DNA from: Verrucomicrobiaceae bacterium
Lineage (GTDB): Bacteria > Verrucomicrobiota > Verrucomicrobiia > Verrucomicrobiales > DEV007
Assembly: GCA_004211885.1 (NCBI GenBank)
Contig: SHBV01000004.1
Coordinates: 1 to 64,000, forward strand
Reading direction: 5' to 3'
Length of the DNA stretch: 64,000 nt
Below are positions 17,195 to 27,100 of this stretch, piece by piece (the stretch's first letter is position 1; each line of letters opens with the position of its first letter). The notes beneath the pieces are model-generated. The model was not told where the DNA came from and searched no databases. It was given only the letters and a program-made list of their open reading frames with translations. Both the position numbers and the translations under genes were made by a program.

Positions 17195-19174
17195 TTACTC
17201 GTTCTTTTTTACTATCAAAAACAATTTATCAACGGCTTCAAATATGCCCGTGGTATGAGTTGTCATTTCTCCACCACTCGCCACGCTATCATCGTCGTCT
17301 CCCCAGAATTCCAGAGGTTCGCTCAGGTCCTGACTGAACAGAACAGTGTAGGTCGTTCCTGCATTAGGATTGGATGTCCAAGTCAGAGTGAACGAATTAT
17401 CGGGGTTGCGAACGACTTCTGTAATGCGCAAAACCTCACCCGCAATTGCGGCACGATCACGGAGGTCTTTCATTTCCTCATCAGTCAAGATGCCCTCGTA
17501 AACAAAAACATTGTCGATAGCTCCGTCCCAAAGTTCAGTTGTGTTATCAGGTCGTATGCCACCTATTGCAAAAGTGTCCTGACCATTGTTCCACCTAGCG
17601 GGTTCTGTCACCTTCACCAAATCATCATCGATAGTAGATGCATCCAAATCGACGTAAACTGAAACCGTTGAGTCCTTCGAGTCGTAATTAGCGGCAAGGA
17701 ATGTCCAGTCCTCCGCATTTGCAGGTCCCGGAAGGTCTCCAACTACCGGCCGTCCAAACCCGGTGAATGAGGTGTAACGGAATTGGCCATTGCGGCTGTC
17801 AAGACCAAGGGTCCGGTCCCAACCACCATTATCATGCCCCATGACCTTGCGTAGCCCAGGGTCTGTGTTGTTAGTGCGCACCCATGCGCCCCAAGACATA
17901 TCAGGCAATTGACCTGGATTAATGTCAATCGGCGAAATGAGGGTGCCACCGGTAAAGTCATGCGCGCCGGATCCTTTAAATCCTATGTCTGCGCCCCAGC
18001 TCGGTTCTACTCCGTTACCCTGTGCAAGATTATTTCCGTTCCCAGAACTGTCTGCGAACGGGTCATTGGGGTCGTCAAATGTGTAAAACCCAAGAAGCGT
18101 CGCAGGCGGTATCAATTCAATAGTAGTATCAAGTTCAATGGTCACGGTAGGATTGTCAGAATCATCACTTTGAATTTCCAGAGAAGCCACATAATCACCA
18201 GCTACGCCATCAGTTGTAAGAGTGATTTCAATTGTTTTGTCCTCTCCAGGGGCAAGTGCAAAGGGTTCATCTGTTAATGAGTATGCGCTTGCATCATCAC
18301 CGGTAATCGCGATTTCAGAGATGTTGAGATCATTGTCTTCCCCGGTGTTGCGAATGGTAATCGAACGCTTTTCGGTCTCTGGAACTATACCAGTTCTGAT
18401 CATTCCAAAAAGTGGCTTATTGCGTGAAATCACAATGCGTGGATCACTTAATTCCATTCCGACTAAATCGGTTCTCAGCGCATCAATTTCCTCTTCGGAC
18501 AGCGCTTCATTGTAAACAAAAACGTTATCGATTACTCCGTCCCAGAGTTCTGCCGTGTTGTCAGGCCTTAGCCCGCCTATGGCAAAACTTCCTTGGCCAT
18601 TGTTCCATCTGGCCGTTTCGGTCACTGCTACAAGTGCATCAGCTACAGAGGATGCGTCCAGATCCACATAAACCGAAACAGTGCCAGCCGCTGAGTCGTA
18701 ACTAGCTGCAATGAATGTCCAGTCCTCAGTACTTTCGGGTCCCGGAAGGTCCCCAACTACCGGGCGGCCAAAACCAGTGAATGAGGTGTAACGGAATTGG
18801 CCGTTGCGGCTGTCGAGCCCAATCGTGCGATCCCAACCACCATTATCATGTCCCATGATCTTGCGCAGCCCGGGGCTCGTGTTGTCAGTGCGGACCCATG
18901 CTCCCCAAGTCATGTCAGGTACTACACCCGCATTAATGTCAACTGGGGCCGTGAGGGTACCGCCGTCAAAATCATAGGCCCCAGTATCACTGAAACCAAT
19001 GTCCGCCCCCCAGGTCGGGGCCGCTCCTACAGTGCCAGAAATGTCGTTCCCTTGGCCGGAGCTGTCCGCGCCCGGATTCTCAGCATCATCAAAGGTATAA
19101 AGTGCGATGAGTTCTCCATTTGCAGAATACTTCAGAATTGCTAACAGACTAAATAACAGGAAAAAGTGTTTCAT
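17195..19174 (-). CDS. Secreted protein with two LamG domains
   Basis: 659 residues with a signal peptide (about 1-20). It holds a LamG/concanavalin-like domain A (21-237), an intervening beta-sandwich resembling ASH/choice-of-anchor-D domains (about 238-357, with ITIRNTGEDNDLNISEIAI), a second LamG domain B (about 360-576) and a final module (about 595-659) with TLTWTSNPNAGTTYTVLFSQDL. Both LamG domains share GAWVR..NT.PGLRK.MGHDNGGW-type sequence. Domain A is nearly identical to the LamG domain at the start of the neighbouring CotH gene (192 of 217 residues by my hand count). LamG domains bind glycans or proteins; no catalytic domain is visible. It sits between two CotH genes on the same strand, 25 nt after the upstream one. 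Confidence 0.85.
   Translation of the reverse strand: MKHFFLLFSLLAILKYSANGELIALYTFDDAENPGADSSGQGNDISGTVGAAPTWGADIGFSDTGAYDFDGGTLTAPVDINAGVVPDMTWGAWVRTDNTSPGLRKIMGHDNGGWDRTIGLDSRNGQFRYTSFTGFGRPVVGDLPGPESTEDWTFIAASYDSAAGTVSVYVDLDASSVADALVAVTETARWNNGQGSFAIGGLRPDNTAELWDGVIDNVFVYNEALSEEEIDALRTDLVGMELSDPRIVISRNKPLFGMIRTGIVPETEKRSITIRNTGEDNDLNISEIAITGDDASAYSLTDEPFALAPGEDKTIEITLTTDGVAGDYVASLEIQSDDSDNPTVTIELDTTIELIPPATLLGFYTFDDPNDPFADSSGNGNNLAQGNGVEPSWGADIGFKGSGAHDFTGGTLISPIDINPGQLPDMSWGAWVRTNNTDPGLRKVMGHDNGGWDRTLGLDSRNGQFRYTSFTGFGRPVVGDLPGPANAEDWTFLAANYDSKDSTVSVYVDLDASTIDDDLVKVTEPARWNNGQDTFAIGGIRPDNTTELWDGAIDNVFVYEGILTDEEMKDLRDRAAIAGEVLRITEVVRNPDNSFTLTWTSNPNAGTTYTVLFSQDLSEPLEFWGDDDDSVASGGEMTTHTTGIFEAVDKLFLIVKKNE
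17447..18097 (-). repeat. LamG module, copy B (more diverged)
   Basis: Second LamG domain of the 17195-19174 gene. It keeps the core of copies A and C (NGGWDRTLGLDSRNGQFR and GFGRPVVGDLPGP) but differs at both ends and in the loops, so it is an older duplicate than the A/C pair. Confidence 0.85.
18464..19114 (-). repeat. LamG module, copy A (near-identical to 23349-23999)
   Basis: This stretch encodes LamG domain A. It is very similar to 23349-23999 at both protein and DNA level, with long identical DNA stretches over the central part around the MGHDNGGWDRTIG segment (compare 18830-18930 with 23715-23815). Seen directly by comparing the two stretches. A third, more diverged copy lies at about 17447-18097 in the same gene. 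Confidence 0.9.
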
Positions 19175-19199
19175 GATCTCAAGGTTGGTTGAAATGAAT

Positions 19200-22100
19200 T
19201 CATAAGTTACTGGATACTCTTACCCGAAAGTACCGATTAACATTATCTTTGTATGGCTTCGAATCACGGTAAGTCCTTAACATTGTGCTATTTTTCAAAT
19301 CTTGAGTCAAGATCAATACGCCATTTGTAGGACTCCAATTCAAAAGATCAGTTGAACTCTCAATTTCAAACTTCACGTCCGCAATACCGGTGCGCTGGCG
19401 AATCGAAATTACAGGGTATATTTCCTCAGTTTCTCCAACTTGCAGAGATTGTAGAGAAACGTTAGGAAGGAACGTGCTGGGATCTAATTTTTCGGAAAGC
19501 CCAATAGAAAATGCCAATAATTGATTCAAGCCATCTCCGTCCGGGTCGGCGCTTGGGTCAGGACTGGGTTGATTTGAGAGCCATACTGCAAAAGAAACCC
19601 TATCATCTCTGCCCGGGAGTCCTTCATTTCCAGACGATGGCCGCCAATTCTCAGGAAAACTCAAAGCTTGATTGTCTTTTGTATTCTCTGGATCGATCAA
19701 CACAAGCGCAGTTCCTCCACCGTCAGGAGAATCAGGCCAAGCCCCAGAGTCATTATATTCAAAATTCCAGATCTCGGATGCATCAGGCCCATTAAGAGAC
19801 AATGCCTCACCATCATTGTTGAGTTTTCCGGCATTGAATTCACCCAAAATTTTAATTCCGTCCCCATAACGAAACTGAAATGCGGCAATGTCTGAAACCA
19901 ATACAGCACGGCCTCCAGATTCTATTTCAGAAACAATGCTCGGATCAAATTGAAACTCTATACCATTTGTAAAATTAAATCCCGAAAGGGAAACCGTTTT
20001 CTTGCTGATATTAAAAAGCTCTATGTATTCAAAATCACTCTCCTGATCATGCCCTGCTGCGATTTCTTCTTCGCTGGGTTCAAGTGGATGATAATGGATT
20101 TTGGAAATTACTAGGTTATTTACATTAGCGGCTTCAGCAGCGACTGTAAAAGTTGCCTCCGTGAGAGCGGACCATTGACCCGATGATGATAGTAACCGAG
20201 CCTTCACAGTAGCTGAACTTTCGAGCTTAAGGGATCCGCCATAACTCAAGGCCGAAGGCCCTGGACCGTCTCCCACAGTTGCAGCTTCGAGCTTTGGCCA
20301 TATCAGAAAATCACTACTGGCCCTCCCACTATTGAGGGCCTGTATCGCAAGTACGTTAGTGCCGGCACGCAAATGTGGAACACCCGCGGTTGCGTCAACG
20401 GCAGTGAACTGTTCTGCGAGATTGTCTGAGTGATTGGATAAGGCATTTTCGTCCCATGGAACCAATTCGCCGGGAGAACCTGGAATATTTTCCCGGGCAA
20501 CTTCGATTCCATTAATATATGCAACAAAACCATCATCGTAACGGGCTTTGAGGGTGAGTAGATTAAAAACTGAAGGATCATCTACCCAGAAATCAGTAAG
20601 CATATAGATCGTCTCCTGACTTGAAGAGGTCGCCAGCGATTCAAAATCTAATAATTCATCGATCAGCGGATCGTAGCGTCCGTTACCTGACTTTTCATAA
20701 CCGGCACCGAGAGTTCCCTTTAGCCAGCCACTGTGATCAAAGCCAAGGGCATTCCAATTCACTGGAGGCTCATCGGCTGCATTGGCAACAAAAATCACTG
20801 ATTTTTCAGCCTCATCCTCAATGAGTGCTGTGATAGTATCATTCTCGCTGGTAAAAAGACGGGGGTCATTGCCATCCAATGTATAAAAGATCGTACCTTT
20901 TGAGGAAGTATCCAAAGTCAGGTCATTGCCGTCATCCAAAAATCCACCGTGCTGGTTAAATTCGGGTGCATTCACTGAAGGATAGAGGCCAGCAGCACGG
21001 TACTGCGAGATTGCAATTGGAGGTCGATTCTTGAGAAAATTATTGAGAACAGCATTACGGGTCGAGAGCCAATTTGATTTTCTATAATCACGTCTGCCCT
21101 GACGCGTGTGTCGATTGTCTCCCCAGCGGGCGGCTTCAGCATCAATTGCTGGTTCTATGTGATTTGCCATCTCAGTGTATCGTTTGACCATCGATTCAAC
21201 CGTGAGTGAGCCTCCGTTAAAGGCATGCTTGTGAATTCTGTCAGCGAACAAGAGCCGGAATTCCGGATTGCTACGAGCGCGGCTGTAAAAGCGAGCAGGT
21301 GTGTTACTGCCGCTAATATCTACTCGGTTCCCGTTCAAGTTATGCAAAGAGTATTCAGAATCCCAGGGTGAAAACTTAAACCCGCCATCAGAACCGTCTC
21401 TGCGCCCAAAAGCATACCAGTTCTTTCCAGGCCAATCCATATTCGCAAGGAACGAATTCACAAGAACGTAATCTGCTAAGGAAATCACATCGACGTATTC
21501 TTTGAACTCGGCATAGACCGCCGAATCTTTGATGTCCCGTCCACTGATAGATAACGCTTTTTTCCAGCGCTCAGATGTCCCGTCGATGACTTCAAAAGAG
21601 TCTGTGGCGGCCTGGCCTGGGCCACGTAATCCTTCGTGCTTCAGTGCGTCGTAATCACTTTCTGATCCTCCGAAATGGCTAGCAGCATAATTACCGTCTG
21701 GTCTTTCACTGGGGTTGTAGATGCCCCAGTAAAGACCGTTAAGATAGAGATGAACAAAGTTGCTACGTGAACCTGGTTGTCCCATGGCCAGATAAGTTTC
21801 ACGCATAAATGGATCTCGAAGAAATTGTGCCGGGTGAGCATTGTCTACCCAGCCATCACTGAAAGTCGCCCGTAGCTGAATCTTATCAAACTCATCAATT
21901 TCATCTTCTCCAAAAATGGGAAAATTAAGTTTAGCAGGACCAAATTGACTGCGGAAAATCAAACGCAACGACTTCTTTGGAGAGGCCCGATAGTGTCGGC
22001 TCCAGCCTCCAACCAAACGGACTCCGCAATTTATTTGGATTTCACGCTCACCGTCCGGTTGAATCCACTCCATTGATGCGAGGCGATCTGCAATGAAAGG

Positions 22101-24065
22101 TCTCTGATTGTGAACTCCAATCCCATTCACATTACCAAAGGGGTTCGAAAGGATTCCGTTCCGGCCGAAAAGATCCTCAGGATCGGCAACAATGGACAGT
22201 GTTGGCAATTTCATTAAAGCCTCTCTGAGACCTTCAGGATTAGCATTAACGATTGCAGGGTTCATTTCGTAATCGGCAGGAACTGGTTGTCCTTGACTTC
22301 CACCATTAACGCCGGTGAACTCACCCCAACTTGTGGGGAATCCTCTAGGATTTGCGGATTGTCTAATAACGTCTTTGGAGAAAATATAAGTTTGCGTATC
22401 AACGTTGCTCGCTAGTGAATCTGGCTTGAAAGCAATGGCACGCAAGACTGTGGTAGTGGAAATCTCAATGGCTGCCTGTCCGAATGAAAATTCATCATTG
22501 GGGGGAATTCTGGTTCCATGCTCTGGGGTCGGCATGGATCCATCGATAGTGTAACTGATAGATGTTCCCGGAGTGGCACAAGAAACATTTACAGTAAACG
22601 GCTCATCGTAAAAACCGCGATCGATATCGAACTTGGTATCTTTGACACGACCATCCAAAACCTTGCCGTTAGGTTCCCCCGGCGTTGGCGGATTCAAATA
22701 CCCCTTTTTCCCATTTTTAGAATCGGTTCCGTAGGAAATGCCACGTTCCTGTATTGGTAAATCAGAAAAATCACTGAGTATTGTTTTACCATCGGGAGCA
22801 AGCATTCTCAGGTTTTCGCCTGAAGACGAGAGCTTAAAATTTGCATGAAGCTCGTCACTTGCCGGCAAAGGCTCATCAAGTCCTGAAGCAAAAACAACAA
22901 GATAACTATAACGCTGCATTCGCGTCCCGGCAGGAAATACCCATCTTTGATTCTCATCTTCCAACACGTAGCCACCTATATCAAAAGTGAATGGATTGGG
23001 GTTGTGGATCTCAATCCAGTCCGGAGTGTTCCCATCCTTATCGGTGAGCGTGCCATTATTTCTTGCCTGAAACTCGGTGATGCTTGGCTCGACCGCTTCG
23101 GCGTCAACTCCAATAGTGACTTCTGCCTGAACATTCCCAGCACCATTGCTTGCTGTTAAAGTGTAGGTTTTTGTTTCGGCTGGAAAAATGTGTAGGGACC
23201 CTTTTGCTCTTGCGTTTTGCAATGAGGTCGGTTGAATCGAGATATTTTCAGCACCTTCGACTTCCCATGAAAGCTTTGCGCTTTCTCCACTGTTAATGAA
23301 TCCAGGGTTCACAACGAAGGAATGAATGACCGGGGACTGCGGAACCTCGAAATTGTTTCTCAGTGCGGTGATCTGTTCTATTGATAGGACTTCATCGTAA
23401 ACAAAAACGTTATCGATGGTGCCGTCCCAGAGCTCGGCCGTGTTGTCAGGCCTTAGCCCACCTATGGCAAAAGTGCCTTGACCATTGTTCCATCTGGCCG
23501 TTTCGGTCACTGCTACCAGTTCATCATCTGCAGATGATGCGTCCAGATCCACATAAACCGAAACAGTGCCAGCCGCTGAGTCGTAACTGGCGGCAATGAA
23601 TGTCCAGTCCTCGGTACTTTCGGGTCCCGGAAGTTCACCAACTACCGGGCGGCCAAAACCAGTGAATGAGGTGTAACGGAATTGGCCATTGCGACTGTCG
23701 AGACCAATCGTACGATCCCAACCACCATTATCATGTCCCATGATCTTGCGCAGTCCGGGGCTCGTGTTGTCAGTGCGGACCCATGCTCCCCAAGTCATGT
23801 CAGGTACTACGCTCGCATTAATGTCGATTGGAACCGTGAGAGTACCGCCGGAAAAATCATAGGCCCCAGTATCACCGAAACCAATGTTCGATCCCCAGGT
23901 AGGGGCTGTTCCTACAGTGCCAGAAATGTCGTTCCCTTGGCCGGAGCTATCCGCAAAAGGGGCCTCTGCATCATCGAATGTGTAAAACGCAATGAGCTCT
24001 GCATGAGCTGAAGGCATCAATGCTCCCGCAAAAAAAATTAAGGATAATAAAAATTTCTTTCTCAT
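19200..24065 (-). CDS. Giant secreted LamG/CotH-kinase/lamin-tail protein
   Basis: About 1621 residues from ATG at 24065, chosen because MRKKFLLSLIFFAGALMPSAHA is an ideal signal peptide; an ATG at 24092 would add nine residues. Domains: LamG (codons 23349-23999); an Ig-like domain with FINSGESAKLSWEV; lamin-tail domain 1 with DWIEIHNPNPF; a chitobiase C-terminal-like segment; a CotH domain with KKSLRLIF, SERPDGNYAASHFGG and the WDSEY motif; a second chitobiase-like stretch; a CBM-like domain with GAGYEKSGNGRY; lamin-tail domain 2; and a final ESSTDLLNW...YFRVR module. It shares its whole downstream architecture with the 11852-17011 gene but has LamG + Ig where that one has LamG + Ca-binding repeats. 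Its substrate is unknown; a cell-surface location is inferred. It is divergent from the UnbV lipoprotein gene. Confidence 0.86.
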   Translation of the reverse strand: MRKKFLLSLIFFAGALMPSAHAELIAFYTFDDAEAPFADSSGQGNDISGTVGTAPTWGSNIGFGDTGAYDFSGGTLTVPIDINASVVPDMTWGAWVRTDNTSPGLRKIMGHDNGGWDRTIGLDSRNGQFRYTSFTGFGRPVVGELPGPESTEDWTFIAASYDSAAGTVSVYVDLDASSADDELVAVTETARWNNGQGTFAIGGLRPDNTAELWDGTIDNVFVYDEVLSIEQITALRNNFEVPQSPVIHSFVVNPGFINSGESAKLSWEVEGAENISIQPTSLQNARAKGSLHIFPAETKTYTLTASNGAGNVQAEVTIGVDAEAVEPSITEFQARNNGTLTDKDGNTPDWIEIHNPNPFTFDIGGYVLEDENQRWVFPAGTRMQRYSYLVVFASGLDEPLPASDELHANFKLSSSGENLRMLAPDGKTILSDFSDLPIQERGISYGTDSKNGKKGYLNPPTPGEPNGKVLDGRVKDTKFDIDRGFYDEPFTVNVSCATPGTSISYTIDGSMPTPEHGTRIPPNDEFSFGQAAIEISTTTVLRAIAFKPDSLASNVDTQTYIFSKDVIRQSANPRGFPTSWGEFTGVNGGSQGQPVPADYEMNPAIVNANPEGLREALMKLPTLSIVADPEDLFGRNGILSNPFGNVNGIGVHNQRPFIADRLASMEWIQPDGEREIQINCGVRLVGGWSRHYRASPKKSLRLIFRSQFGPAKLNFPIFGEDEIDEFDKIQLRATFSDGWVDNAHPAQFLRDPFMRETYLAMGQPGSRSNFVHLYLNGLYWGIYNPSERPDGNYAASHFGGSESDYDALKHEGLRGPGQAATDSFEVIDGTSERWKKALSISGRDIKDSAVYAEFKEYVDVISLADYVLVNSFLANMDWPGKNWYAFGRRDGSDGGFKFSPWDSEYSLHNLNGNRVDISGSNTPARFYSRARSNPEFRLLFADRIHKHAFNGGSLTVESMVKRYTEMANHIEPAIDAEAARWGDNRHTRQGRRDYRKSNWLSTRNAVLNNFLKNRPPIAISQYRAAGLYPSVNAPEFNQHGGFLDDGNDLTLDTSSKGTIFYTLDGNDPRLFTSENDTITALIEDEAEKSVIFVANAADEPPVNWNALGFDHSGWLKGTLGAGYEKSGNGRYDPLIDELLDFESLATSSSQETIYMLTDFWVDDPSVFNLLTLKARYDDGFVAYINGIEVARENIPGSPGELVPWDENALSNHSDNLAEQFTAVDATAGVPHLRAGTNVLAIQALNSGRASSDFLIWPKLEAATVGDGPGPSALSYGGSLKLESSATVKARLLSSSGQWSALTEATFTVAAEAANVNNLVISKIHYHPLEPSEEEIAAGHDQESDFEYIELFNISKKTVSLSGFNFTNGIEFQFDPSIVSEIESGGRAVLVSDIAAFQFRYGDGIKILGEFNAGKLNNDGEALSLNGPDASEIWNFEYNDSGAWPDSPDGGGTALVLIDPENTKDNQALSFPENWRPSSGNEGLPGRDDRVSFAVWLSNQPSPDPSADPDGDGLNQLLAFSIGLSEKLDPSTFLPNVSLQSLQVGETEEIYPVISIRQRTGIADVKFEIESSTDLLNWSPTNGVLILTQDLKNSTMLRTYRDSKPYKDNVNRYFRVRVSSNL
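23349..23999 (-). repeat. LamG module, copy C (near-identical to 18464-19114)
   Basis: N-terminal LamG domain of the 19200-24065 gene. By hand alignment 192 of 217 residues match copy A, with differences concentrated at the two ends, and the DNA is also highly similar. This points to a recent duplication or gene conversion between neighbouring genes. Confidence 0.9.
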
Positions 24066-24182
24066 TTCAGTTTTTGTAGGAGTACAAATCATGTTTCTTC
24101 TTGTTTTTAATATCCTAGTGATAAATTATATTTGAGAACTGTAGTTATGAAGGCATTTAAGTGATTTTCTTCATTTGTCCGC

Positions 24183-27100
24183 ATGAATATTTTATTTCGA
24201 AAACAAACGACGCTGCTTTCAGTTCGTTTGATGTTTCTTCCTTTTTTTATAGCACACTGGTTATCAGGTTGTGAGAAAAAAAGTGCTGAAAGCAATTCGG
24301 CGACAAAAGAATCACCTTTGCCTAATCAAACCGAACTACTAACGAAAGCATACTTGCCTGACAAAGGGCCGCGCGATGCGGCAATTGAAGTCATTTTGCG
24401 GCGGACAGATGCTACGGCTGATGAGGGATGGGATTCCGAAGTGGTGAGCGATGCGGCTCATCAGCGGCTCGAAGAAATTTTAGATCCTAAAGCCAGTTTG
24501 CCAGAAATATTGGTGCAACCTTTGCGTCCTCCCGATCTACAAGAAAGCTATAGCGATGAACTGCTTAGCGTATGGCGTTCTCGTAAGGGCATAGGCTCGA
24601 CGAAATTACCACTCAGCCAAGCCCTTACTGCGTTGCGAGCGATTTACCCGAGTGGGGCAGAAGACAAACTGAAGTTAAAGACATACAACATCACTCCTTC
24701 AACGTCACAAGAAGGTATTTTCACTACTAAGATTATTTATTTTGCGAGTGGTAAAACTACTCACGGCATAGTACAACAAAATGCCCGATGGCATTGTAGC
24801 TGGAGATCTGGAAACCCGCCCGAACTTGTTGGGATAAAAGTGATCGATTACGAAGAGATCATTCCGAAGCGGGGTGGAGGATTAAATTTTCAGGATGTTA
24901 CTGCAAGCGTTTTCAAGGAGGCTCCTTCATTTCAAGATCAACTCATGCTGGGCATCGATCACTGGAGATCACGTCTTCAGGGTGATTTTGGAATTGATGT
25001 GAACGGTCTTCAGGGAATTTCTGTTGGGGATGCCAATGGGGACGGACTTGATGACATTTATGTCTGTCAGCAGGGTGGCTTACCCAACAAACTGTATATA
25101 CGTAATTTGAATGGTGCATTGAAGGATGTATCAGCTGAATCGGGAGTTGATTGGATGGAGTTGACTCGTGCGGTTCTCTTTGTCGATCTGGACAATGATG
25201 GGGATCAGGACCTTGCGCTCGCACAAGGTTGGTATTGGATGCTGATGGAAAACAACGGTGCAGGTATTTTTACGAAACGAACAGAAACCAAGGCCCCTTC
25301 TAATTTGCATTCCCTCGCAGCGGTTGACTACGATTTGGACGGGGATCTTGATCTATATTTCTGTGGTCGGAACCCTGCACGCGAATTGAATAATTCCGAG
25401 GGAATCCTCGGTCAACCGATTCCCTATCATGATGCCAACAACGGCGGGGCTAATCTACTAATTCGTAACGATGGAGATTGGCGCTTCTCAGACGCGACAG
25501 CAGAGTGTGGGTTAGATGTTAATAATGCCCGATACAGCTATGCTTGTTCTTGGGCAGACTTTGATTTGGATGGGGACTCCGACCTTTATGTGGCTAACGA
25601 TTTCGGGCGCAATAACCTCTACCTTAATCGTAATGGAAAATTCATTGACGTTGCGGGCAGTCAAGGAGTTGAAGATATGTCTGCGGGAATGAGTGTTACC
25701 TGGGGTGATTACAATAATGACGGCCGTCCCGATCCTTATATAAGCAACATGTTCTCTTCTGCGGGGAACCGTATCACTTACCAGCGAAAGTTTCGCTCTG
25801 GAGTAGAACAAGAAATTGACGCGTTCCGCCGTCATGCTCGCGGTAATAGTCTATTTGCAAATATTGGGTCCGGATTCACTGACGTCAGTGAAAATGCCGC
25901 GGTAACAATGGCGCGATGGGCATGGGGTGCGAAGTTTGTGGATCTCAACAACGATGGTTGGGAGGACATTTACGTGGCGAATGGATTCATCACAACTGAA
26001 GATACTGGGGACTTGTGAAGCTTCTATTGGCGACAGGTCGTGTCGCAATCTCCTCAAAACCTTTCAGCCGCACTGGCTGATGTTAAAGCAAGTGACCGCT
26101 ACAAACTCGGCTGGAAAGCACTGACAGAATTGATAGGCCAAGGACGATCTTTTAGTGGGAACGAAAGTAATTGTTTCTTTCTTAATACCAGAGACGGGCG
26201 CTTCACTGATGCTTCAGCTACTACTGGATTAAGCTTATATGATGATGGCCGGGCAGTGGCAGTTTGCGATTGGGACTTTGACGGAAGGCAGGACATCTGG
26301 GTTAGCAACCGCAACGCTCCCCGCGTAAGGCTCCTACGCAACAGCAGTCGCGGAGGTGACTGGCTGGCGTTGCGTTTGAGTGGAACATTAAGCAATAAAG
26401 ATGCGATTGGCGCTAGAGTTGTCATAGACTTAGGTGATAACAAATTGCGCAGTAAAACCGTCCGCGCTGGGGATGGATTTCTTGCCCAATCGAGTAAGTG
26501 GCTTCATTTCGGCTTAGGAAACAAGGCAACTATTTCAAGTGCAAAAGTTTACTGGCCGGGCGGGAAAGTCGAAAAGATTAGTGGTTTAAAAATCAATCAA
26601 TACCATACCATAGAACAAGGCAAAGAGCAGGCAGTGTTGTGGAAACCCCCGACAGGTAATTCAGCTATAAAAACAAGCAAAATTACTTTTAATGAATTAA
26701 ATGATAATACACGGACCTGGCTCATTGGTCGCATTCCATTGCCTCGATTAGAGGGTATTCCCGATACGGGTGATTCTCCTAAACTGATTAATCTTTGGTC
26801 CGAAAGCTGTGCTCCATGCGTCGCCGAAATTAGCGAGTGGACTAAACACGAGAAACAAATTCGTGATGCTGGGTTAGATATATTTGCTCTAAATGTTGGC
26901 CTTTTAGACGGAAACCAGCAGAAGACGACTCCCTTAACATTTCCATTTAACAGTAGAAAGGCGTCACCGGAAATTCTCGATGTGTTGGATATTTTTCATC
27001 GTACATTTGTGGAGCTACAGCAACCTCTTCCTATCCCTACCAGTTTCTTATTGGATAAAGAAGGTCGGGTCGCAGCAATTTACAAAGGTCACGTACCTCT

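Noticed and set aside
26016..26018. TGA reassigned to tryptophan (genetic code 4)
   Set aside because: TGA is used as the stop of several normal genes here, for example at 8191-8193 and at the end of the sulfatase before alr, and no other gene has internal TGAs.
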